Shown here piece by piece: positions 4,102 to 9,463 of a stretch of DNA of 9,463 bases. The first letter of the stretch is position 1, and each line of letters opens with the position of its first letter. A program made the translations under genes and the position numbers. Origin of the DNA: Taibaiella sp. (GTDB taxonomy: Bacteria; Bacteroidota; Bacteroidia; Chitinophagales; Chitinophagaceae); contig JACFNS010000022.1 of the NCBI GenBank assembly GCA_019454705.1, positions 4,479-13,941 of the forward strand. The letters run 5' to 3'. The notes beneath the pieces were generated by a model, which worked only from the letters and a program-made list of their open reading frames with translations, did no database searches and was not told the DNA's origin.

Positions 4102-6360
4102 TTACAAAGACAACCTTAAAGAAGTAAATACGCTACGTGGCAGGAAGCTGGCTACACCACCCCCGTGCGTACCTGAGGCCACACGCCCGCTGATAGTAGC
4201 CTGTTGAAAGTCGAACAGGTTTTTAACACCGGCAATTAGCTGCAACTTCCTTTCAAAGAATTTTTTCTCCAGCGAAACATCACAAAGGTGGTAGGCATTC
4301 TGTGTTCCGTTGTATGATGCACTGCCATCTATATTTGATTGCAGAAAGGGCTGCCTGCCACTGAGCTTATATATTGTATTGAAATTGATGCCGGGCTTCT
4401 TCCACATATATTGCAGTGTTGCGGTTGCCTCATTGGCTGAAAACGCATTATAATTTCCGGGGTCGGCAAAAGTGTGGTTGTAGGAATAGCCCAACTGGTA
4501 GTGAAAATTAGCATACTGACCATCTGCCTGTACTGTGGCAATAGTATTGGACTGGTGAGAAAGATTAGCATAGGTATATTTAATGCTTGTAGGGTCTTCA
4601 GGATTGGTAGGTGCTAATGTGATGCCATTATATACATCATTGTAAAAACCTGTAACTATGAGTTGCAGGTAGTCATTTTCTTTCTCGTATACCTGGTATG
4701 ACGCAGACAACTGTATATGTTTGCTGCTCTCAGCTTTCAGGTTTTCATTACCCACTATATAGTGGTTCAGGTCTATAAAGCTTAAATACATTTCTTTGAG
4801 CGACGGCGCTCGGTAGCCCTCAGCATACGATGCGCGTATCTGCAATTTCTTAACAGGCGTGTACAGAATATTGATGGTTGGTATAACAGGAGGATTATAT
4901 ACCGTATTGTACGCACCCCTGAAACCCGCCTGTGCTTTCAGTTTGTCCTTCCATATATCGTAAGTAAGGTTGACATAAGCTGCATAGTCCTGTATTTGTT
5001 TTTCTTTACCGTTTATCTTCAGGCTGGTAGCAAATTGCAGGTTGATATCATAACCTACTGTATAATCGAACCTGCTGCCTATACGGTTGTTGTAGCTGGC
5101 GCGCGCGAACACATCACTGAATGAGGATGTATCCTGTGCCCCCGCCTGGCTGTTCAGCTCTTCCGTCAGTGTCACCATATCTTTTATATAGCTGGTGCGC
5201 GTACGGTAGTACAGCATATAACCATTCTGGCTCTGCCATGTGCCTTTGCCCAGTTTACCATTCAGCGACAGGCGGTTCATCCATCGTTTTGTACGGTAAT
5301 ACTCATCTTTGGAATAAGCACCGTTAAAAGGGTCCCATGTTTCCAACACGCCTTTATTGGTCACTTTCTCTTGCATATAGTCGCTGGCCAGGCGGGCATT
5401 GAAGCCCGAGGGTGCGGTATAGTTGTATGCGAAATTGCCTAACCCCTGTTCATTAGGTTTAAACAGGAAGCCACGGGCGTAATGTAAAGTATCATCTTCA
5501 TAAACTTTTACCTGCTCTATCTTATTCCAACCGGCAAATTCATTGCGGCCGCCACCTATTGTCAGTTGGCTGCGTTTACCTACGCGCGTACTAACTGATG
5601 CGTCAAAATTGTACCTGCCTATTGATTCATAATACCCGCCTGCATTTAAAGAAAGTGGTTTAGTTTCTTTTTTAGTGATGATGTTAACTATGCCTCCTAA
5701 TGCATCCGTGCCATACACAACGCTCATAGGGCCTTGTATTAACTCTATACGGTCTACATTATTCAGGTTTATCTGGCTAAGGTTGATGTTTCCCCCCTCG
5801 CGTCCGTTTATGGGAATTCCGTCTATCAGTATCTTCACCTTATCGCCACCCAGACCCTGCATACGCATATTGGAGCCCAGGATATTATCGTTGTCCACCC
5901 TTACATTCAATTGGTTCTTCATCACCTCATTCAGTGTTACCGCCCCTTGCGCCTGTATCTGTTCTTTGGTAATAACACGGTAGACAGACAATGCGTCCTT
6001 TTGTTTCTGCGGTGTGTTCAACCCGGTTACTACTACCTCGTTCAGGGCTGAGAATTTTTTATTCATGTACAGGGTGAGCACATTGGCTACAGGCGGAGTA
6101 ATAAATGTTTTCTTCACGGTTTCAAAACCCAGGGCGTTCACCTCAATGGTCATGGGGTATTCCTCGGCAACGATATTAGCAATTCCGTTTTCATTACTCT
6201 GCACAGTATTGAGCACAGCACCCGTACCCGACAAGATGTGTACATATGCAAACGGTACAGTCTCGCCATTGTTCCTGTCCGTCAGTTGTAGGCGAATGGT
6301 TTGCGCCTGTGCCACTACCGTTGCTAAGAGTAAACTTAAAAATCCGAAAAGCTTTTTCAC
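4102..6360 (-). CDS. TonB-dependent outer-membrane receptor, probably for haem (HmuR-like)
   Basis: This is an outer-membrane beta-barrel that imports a ligand using TonB energy. A signal peptide ends near AQA (1-20). Residues 21-100 form a carboxypeptidase-regulatory-like beta-sandwich (TVPFAYVHIL; NALGFETVKKTF) typical of Bacteroidota receptors. The TonB box region and plug follow (LNEVVVTG at 106-113; GGDKVKILIDGIPING; RIELIQGPMSVVYGTDALGG at 204-223). The rest is barrel, ending VFTSLRLSL. In the haem-receptor position it has YRAP (516-519) and a variant of the NPDL box, NENL (538-541), with His533 between, which resembles HmuR/HemR-type receptors. Full length is 752 residues. The start is GTG at 6360; an in-frame TAA lies 18 bases upstream. 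The upstream neighbour is HmuY-like, supporting haem or iron uptake. A hairpin lies between them and no separate promoter was found. Receptor call is certain; the ligand is inferred and could be another iron complex or cobalamin. Confidence 0.93.
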   Translation of the reverse strand: MKKLFGFLSLLLATVVAQAQTIRLQLTDRNNGETVPFAYVHILSGTGAVLNTVQSNENGIANIVAEEYPMTIEVNALGFETVKKTFITPPVANVLTLYMNKKFSALNEVVVTGLNTPQKQKDALSVYRVITKEQIQAQGAVTLNEVMKNQLNVRVDNDNILGSNMRMQGLGGDKVKILIDGIPINGREGGNINLSQINLNNVDRIELIQGPMSVVYGTDALGGIVNIITKKETKPLSLNAGGYYESIGRYNFDASVSTRVGKRSQLTIGGGRNEFAGWNKIEQVKVYEDDTLHYARGFLFKPNEQGLGNFAYNYTAPSGFNARLASDYMQEKVTNKGVLETWDPFNGAYSKDEYYRTKRWMNRLSLNGKLGKGTWQSQNGYMLYYRTRTSYIKDMVTLTEELNSQAGAQDTSSFSDVFARASYNNRIGSRFDYTVGYDINLQFATSLKINGKEKQIQDYAAYVNLTYDIWKDKLKAQAGFRGAYNTVYNPPVIPTINILYTPVKKLQIRASYAEGYRAPSLKEMYLSFIDLNHYIVGNENLKAESSKHIQLSASYQVYEKENDYLQLIVTGFYNDVYNGITLAPTNPEDPTSIKYTYANLSHQSNTIATVQADGQYANFHYQLGYSYNHTFADPGNYNAFSANEATATLQYMWKKPGINFNTIYKLSGRQPFLQSNIDGSASYNGTQNAYHLCDVSLEKKFFERKLQLIAGVKNLFDFQQATISGRVASGTHGGGVASFLPRSVFTSLRLSL

Positions 6361-6381
6361 TGATGCCTGTATTTTTTAAAG

Positions 6382-6413
6382 AAACCTTGCCACCCATCAG
6401 GGCGGCAAGGTTT
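6382..6413 (-). terminator. Hairpin between the HmuY-like gene and the receptor gene (terminator or attenuator)
   Basis: AAACCTTGCC (6382-6391) pairs perfectly with GGCAAGGTTT (6404-6413), and CCC/GGG inside adds three more pairs after one mismatch. On the minus strand it falls 30 bases after the HmuY-like stop and is followed by CTTTAAAAAATA, a poor U-tract. It ends about 22 bases before the receptor GTG. Partial termination, giving more HmuY-like product than receptor, is a reasonable inference. Confidence 0.65.
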
Positions 6414-6443
6414 GTATTTATTCCAATTCTTTTTGCCCCTTTA

Positions 6444-7772
6444 TTAACGCTGCACCTGTACTTTCTCAGCTATTTTCAGTTGGCTGTTGTTTACAGTTAC
6501 TATATAAATACCTGCCGGGAAAGCAGACATATTCACGCTATAAGCATTTACACCTGCTGACAGTTGTACCTGCTGTTTAACCACTATCTTACCTGTGATA
6601 TCTGTTACCGCCAGTATAGTGTTATTATCCGCTTGCTTCGCATCTACCATAACGTTCACTACGTTTTGTGCGGGGTTGGGGTAGATACTGTATTTTGCTA
6701 CAGAAGCGTTTACATCATTTACGTCCAGGCCCACAGTTGCCAGTTTGCGGGTTTCAAACACAATCTTACCGGTAGCCGTACCATCAAAACGGGTAAACTG
6801 CAGGTGATAATATTCCTGCTGGCCGTTGGCTGTATCAGGTATAATGATATAGCTGGTGTCCGGCGCTACTGTCCACATACCTGCAAAGCGTTTCCAATCG
6901 TCACCAATAGTGTTGGTAAAGGCACTTGCGTTAGGCGTATAAGTCATATAATTAGCAGAAGTGACTGTAGATGGGTTAACACCTGTTACCTTAACTACTT
7001 TTACTTTCAGGTTGCTGAGCACACCTACATAATTCTGGTATTTGTTGGGGTTAGCGCCAAATACACGGTCTTTCAGGTATTGTGTGAACATTATGTGCCA
7101 ATTGCTTCTTGACGGTTCACGATCCAGGAACTGGCCGGTTGACATGTTGTAATAAGCGAACAGGCGGTCGTTGTAAGGGGCTAAACGCTTGATGCTGTCG
7201 CTTACATCACCGGTACCGTCCCATTTAGCTACGCGAAACCAGTAACCTACGTTACCTACGCTCACATATTTTTGTACCCACAGCTGATAGAATGTGCCCC
7301 CAGCCTTTACCAGGTACAGGCTGTCACCGGTCAGCTGATGCGTATTCATATCATACATACCCCAACCAAAATCGAAGAGGTCACCCAAGTCGCGGTTAGT
7401 AGTGAAAGCACCCGTGCCCCAGGTGGTATCTTCATTCAGCAACTGATCGCCGTAAGCAACCAGAGTGTCTGCGGAAGTCAAATTACCGAAGTGAACACTG
7501 GCCTGCTTGTGCAGCGAATATACCTGCACATCGCGCTTGTTATGATTAGCCCTGATAGTAGCGTTAAACATCGGCTCGCCAAAGCGTGTAGTCTGGAAAG
7601 CGATGTCCCAGTTGTTGGCAGCCTGGCTGGCATCGTTACCGTTAGCTATATTGTAAAAAATATCGTTTGCATAGCTGGCACCCATTTCCACCGAGTCAGC
7701 AACCCATGTTTGCGCGTTTACTTGAGAACCAATTGCAATGGCAACCGTTAATAAGGTAGATTTTAACTTCAT
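6444..7772 (-). CDS. HmuY-like secreted protein with T9SS type A C-terminal sorting domain
   Basis: A signal peptide covers residues 1-20 (cleavage after VNA). Residues about 35-85 match the HmuY pattern: DIFYNIANG, then NNWDIAFQTTRFGEP, then NATIRAN. A second similar block appears at 216-254 (SNWHIMFTQYLKDR; NYVGVLSN). The middle (150-185) is beta-rich and aromatic. HmuY proteins of Porphyromonas bind haem outside the cell and pass it to the receptor HmuR. Here the C-terminal 80 residues (YSIYPNPAQNVVNV at 361-374; GIYIVTVNN at 421-429; ending VQVQR) form a type A sorting domain, so export should go through T9SS rather than by lipidation; there is no lipobox cysteine. Which residues might bind haem cannot be read off. 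The TonB receptor follows on the same strand after an 83-base gap with a hairpin. Secretion call is strong; the HmuY relationship rests on motif recognition. Confidence 0.82.
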   Translation of the reverse strand: MKLKSTLLTVAIAIGSQVNAQTWVADSVEMGASYANDIFYNIANGNDASQAANNWDIAFQTTRFGEPMFNATIRANHNKRDVQVYSLHKQASVHFGNLTSADTLVAYGDQLLNEDTTWGTGAFTTNRDLGDLFDFGWGMYDMNTHQLTGDSLYLVKAGGTFYQLWVQKYVSVGNVGYWFRVAKWDGTGDVSDSIKRLAPYNDRLFAYYNMSTGQFLDREPSRSNWHIMFTQYLKDRVFGANPNKYQNYVGVLSNLKVKVVKVTGVNPSTVTSANYMTYTPNASAFTNTIGDDWKRFAGMWTVAPDTSYIIIPDTANGQQEYYHLQFTRFDGTATGKIVFETRKLATVGLDVNDVNASVAKYSIYPNPAQNVVNVMVDAKQADNNTILAVTDITGKIVVKQQVQLSAGVNAYSVNMSAFPAGIYIVTVNNSQLKIAEKVQVQR

Positions 7773-7791
7773 CTTGAGAACATTTAGTCCT

Positions 7792-7799
7792 CAAAGGTA
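7792..7799 (-). promoter_or_regulatory. Candidate -7 box (TAnnTTTG) of the HmuY-like/receptor unit
   Basis: TACCTTTG on the minus strand matches TAnnTTTG exactly, 20 bases before the ATG at 7772. No TTTG is present at the -33 distance, which would fit a promoter that needs an activator. The implied leader is about 13-15 bases. Confidence 0.5.
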
Positions 7800-7879
7800 C
7801 GTTGGCCTTGCACTTACATTATCGGGAATGATTAGAAGTCTTTACAATCCCGTGACAGAAACATTAATAGCGGGTTAAG

Positions 7880-8869
7880 CTATATCCAGCCGTTGTTGTG
7901 CAGCAGCTTGGCTATCTGCACAGCGTTGGTGGCTGCACCTTTGCGCAGGTTGTCGGCTACTACCCAGCAGTTGAGGGTATTAGGCTGGGAATAGTCGCGC
8001 CTGATGCGGCCTACGAATACTTCGTCTTTGCCTGCTGCATCAAGCGGCATGGGGTATGCCTTCATTTCAGGATTGTCCACCACTATCACACCGGGAAAGC
8101 GTGCCAGCAGATTGCGCACGTCTGATTCTTCAAAATCCTCGCGGAATTCGATATTCACACTCTCGCTATGTCCGCCCGATACAGGCACACGCACAGTAGT
8201 GGCGGTTACTTTAATAGTATCATCCCCCATTATTTTATTGGTTTCCAGCACCATTTTCATCTCCTCTTTGGTATAGCCGTTGTCTGTAAACACGTCTATC
8301 TGGGGGATGACATTCATATCTATGCGGTGCGGGTAAACATGATGTTCGGTACTTCCCGCGCGCTGCTCCATCATTTCGCTCACGGCCTTCTGCCCGCTGC
8401 CCGATACGGACTGGTAGGTGCTCACCACTACCCTTTTGATATGATATTTGTCGTGCAGGGGTTTCAGCACCATTACCATTTGTATGGTTGAGCAGTTGGG
8501 GTTGGCGATAATCATATCATCCTTAGTGAGGGTATGGCCGTTTACTTCCGGTACCACCAGTTTCTTGGTCGGGTCCATTCTCCAGGCCGATGAATTATCC
8601 ACTACCCTGCACCCTGCTTCGGCAAATTTGGGAGCCAGCTCCAGCGACACACTGCCGCCTGCTGAAAATATAGCCAGGGCGGGTTTCATAGCTATAGCAG
8701 TATCAGCATTTACCACAGGCCAGTCCTTACCGGCAAACTTCACTAAGTTGCCTACAGACCTTTCTGAAGCTACAGGTATCAACTCTGTAACCGGAAAGTT
8801 GCGTTCTTCCAATGTCCTCAATATGGTACTGCCTACCAAACCCGTGGCACCTACTACTGCTACCCGCAT
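7880..8869 (-). CDS. asd: Aspartate-semialdehyde dehydrogenase
   Basis: Asd reduces aspartyl phosphate to aspartate semialdehyde with NADPH, the branch point to lysine/diaminopimelate, threonine and methionine; it acts in the cytoplasm. The NADP-binding motif VAVVGATGLVGS is at 3-14. The catalytic cysteine is Cys126 in NPNCSTIQMV. The TYQSVSGSGQ segment (151-160) includes Gln153, and the base His234 lies in SGGHSESVNIEF. VGRIRRD and NCWVVADNLRKGAA near the end are typical, as is the 329-residue length. The start ATG at 8869 gives the expected MRVAVVGATG beginning. It has its own candidate -7 box upstream. It sits between a PNPOx-family gene and the HmuY-like gene with gaps of 68 and 107 bases, so it is probably transcribed alone. 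Confidence 0.97.
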   Translation of the reverse strand: MRVAVVGATGLVGSTILRTLEERNFPVTELIPVASERSVGNLVKFAGKDWPVVNADTAIAMKPALAIFSAGGSVSLELAPKFAEAGCRVVDNSSAWRMDPTKKLVVPEVNGHTLTKDDMIIANPNCSTIQMVMVLKPLHDKYHIKRVVVSTYQSVSGSGQKAVSEMMEQRAGSTEHHVYPHRIDMNVIPQIDVFTDNGYTKEEMKMVLETNKIMGDDTIKVTATTVRVPVSGGHSESVNIEFREDFEESDVRNLLARFPGVIVVDNPEMKAYPMPLDAAGKDEVFVGRIRRDYSQPNTLNCWVVADNLRKGAATNAVQIAKLLHNNGWI

Positions 8870-8890
8870 GACTGATTTTTTTTAAGGCTG

Positions 8891-8922
8891 CAAAGATAAG
8901 GGCAAGTATGACAGGTAAAAAA
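8891..8922 (-). promoter_or_regulatory. Candidate asd promoter (-7 TATCTTTG with T-rich -33)
   Basis: On the minus strand TATCTTTG (8898-8891) matches TAnnTTTG exactly. A run of six T (8922-8917) lies 19-20 bases upstream, one base from the -33 TTTG consensus. The start point would be near 8885, about 15 bases before the asd ATG. Confidence 0.6.
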
Positions 8923-8937
8923 TGAGTTTCAGAATTT

Positions 8938-9463
8938 TCAATCCAGCCCGGGCAGGCCGTCAATACTTTGCAGGTTCTTTTCTGCGCGGTATATCTTCAG
9001 CCCCTCGTCTCCTTTATTCGCAGTCCATTTGTCCAGTACATCCCGTTCAGCTTTAAAATCCATCAGCGGTACGGCATAACCGCAGGAGTCGGATATGCGT
9101 GTGGCATTCACTTTAATAAACGCCCTTGTGCCCTGGTGTTGGGGAAATAGAGCTGCCAGTTCCGCAAATTCAGGATGTGTTGGTTCTATCACCTCACCCA
9201 ATCCATGTATGCGTACAATCTTTGGCGGTCCGTCGAAAGCGCAAAACATGATGACGATACGGCCATTTTCTTTGAGGTGGGCGATGGTTTCTACCCCACT
9301 GCCCGTCAGGTCCTGGTACACAATGGTATTGCTATCCGTTACACGCAGCGAGTCCAGCCCCTTTGGCGAACAGTTGATATGCCCCTTGCCCGACAATGGT
9401 GCGGTAGCTACAAAGAATATCTTTTGTGCCACTATCCATTCCTGCAATTGCGGGGTGAGGGTA
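8938..9463 (-). CDS. Pyridoxamine 5'-phosphate oxidase family protein (FMN-binding split barrel), 5' end outside the window
   Basis: The frame stays open past the TTG at 9447 to the window edge. The extra upstream residues read TLTPQ before LQEWIVAQKIFFVATAPL, which matches the usual beginning of this family, so the true start lies beyond 9463 and TTG 9447 is not it. Conserved family segments are FFVATAPL, GHINCSPKG, YQDLTGSGVET, NGRIVIMFCAF, GPPKIVRIHG, DSCGYAVPLMDF, and the end EKNLQSIDGLP. These belong to the putative PNPOx group of small flavin- or haem-binding split-barrel proteins, which are distinct from true PdxH. Substrate is unknown; redox or flavin chemistry in the cytoplasm is the general expectation. 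The stop is 68 bases upstream of the asd start. Confidence 0.88.
   Translation of the reverse strand, partial: TLTPQLQEWIVAQKIFFVATAPLSGKGHINCSPKGLDSLRVTDSNTIVYQDLTGSGVETIAHLKENGRIVIMFCAFDGPPKIVRIHGLGEVIEPTHPEFAELAALFPQHQGTRAFIKVNATRISDSCGYAVPLMDFKAERDVLDKWTANKGDEGLKIYRAEKNLQSIDGLPGLD

Noticed and set aside
6564..7751. Long open frames on the plus strand opposite the HmuY-like gene (about 182 and 159 codons)
   Set aside because: They are antisense to a gene with a signal peptide and T9SS domain, and their translations resemble no family. Treated as shadows.
7817..7834. Fur-box-like sequence (ATTATC-GGGA-ATGATTA) upstream of the HmuY-like gene
   Set aside because: It lies well for an iron operator, but the halves are not proper inverted copies and it misses the Fur consensus at several positions. 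Not enough to call.
7823..7856. Possible terminator after asd (CGGGA ... TCCCG)
   Set aside because: Only five pairs with a loop of more than 20 bases and no U-tract on the minus strand.
8004..8885. Plus-strand open frames opposite asd
   Set aside because: The minus strand encodes a complete and unmistakable Asd; these are shadows of its codon usage.
9445..9447. TTG at 9447 as the start of the PNPOx-family gene
   Set aside because: The frame continues upstream to the window edge with family-like residues (TLTPQ), so the gene is cut by the edge rather than starting here.

Overview
The window looks like a chromosomal segment of a member of the Bacteroidota, plausibly a Chitinophagales/Chitinophagaceae relative. 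The signs are a type IX secretion (T9SS) C-terminal sorting domain, a TonB receptor with an N-terminal carboxypeptidase-regulatory-like domain, a delta-60 repeat surface protein, a TatC with a long first periplasmic loop, several exact TAnnTTTG -7 boxes, and GTG or TTG starts without clear Shine-Dalgarno sites. The rank below phylum is inference. No mobile element, RNA gene or CRISPR array is visible.

Left part (1-1004). The 5' end of a secreted delta-60 repeat protein runs off the left edge on the minus strand. Upstream of it are a headless open frame with small hairpins, a strong terminator, and a 71-residue low-complexity lipoprotein gene, also on the minus strand. The lipoprotein gene is divergent from an ECF sigma gene. 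Both of these starts are preceded by the same two-box element, GGTTACC-N17-TTAATRG, each copy pointing at its own gene. This is the most interesting feature of the window.

Plus-strand block (1005-4093). An ECF sigma factor is followed 12 bases later by a membrane protein. That protein joins an anti-sigma-like cytoplasmic region, one transmembrane helix, and a periplasmic trypsin-like protease with a complete His/Asp/Ser triad. A terminator ends this pair. Next comes a probable tatC-rpiB operon (twin-arginine translocase subunit; ribose-5-phosphate isomerase B).

Minus-strand block (4102-9463). From right to left it holds a pyridoxamine-phosphate-oxidase-family protein cut by the right edge, asd (aspartate-semialdehyde dehydrogenase), a HmuY-like protein with a T9SS sorting domain, and a TonB-dependent receptor. 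The last two resemble the HmuY/HmuR haem-acquisition pair and are separated by a hairpin that could lower expression of the receptor. The receptor gene and rpiB meet tail to tail with only 8 bases between their stop codons.

Working model (inference): the sigma factor, its protease-fused regulator and the small lipoprotein form a self-regulated envelope-sensing module. The HmuY-like protein and the receptor form a haem or iron uptake module. The remaining genes are housekeeping.
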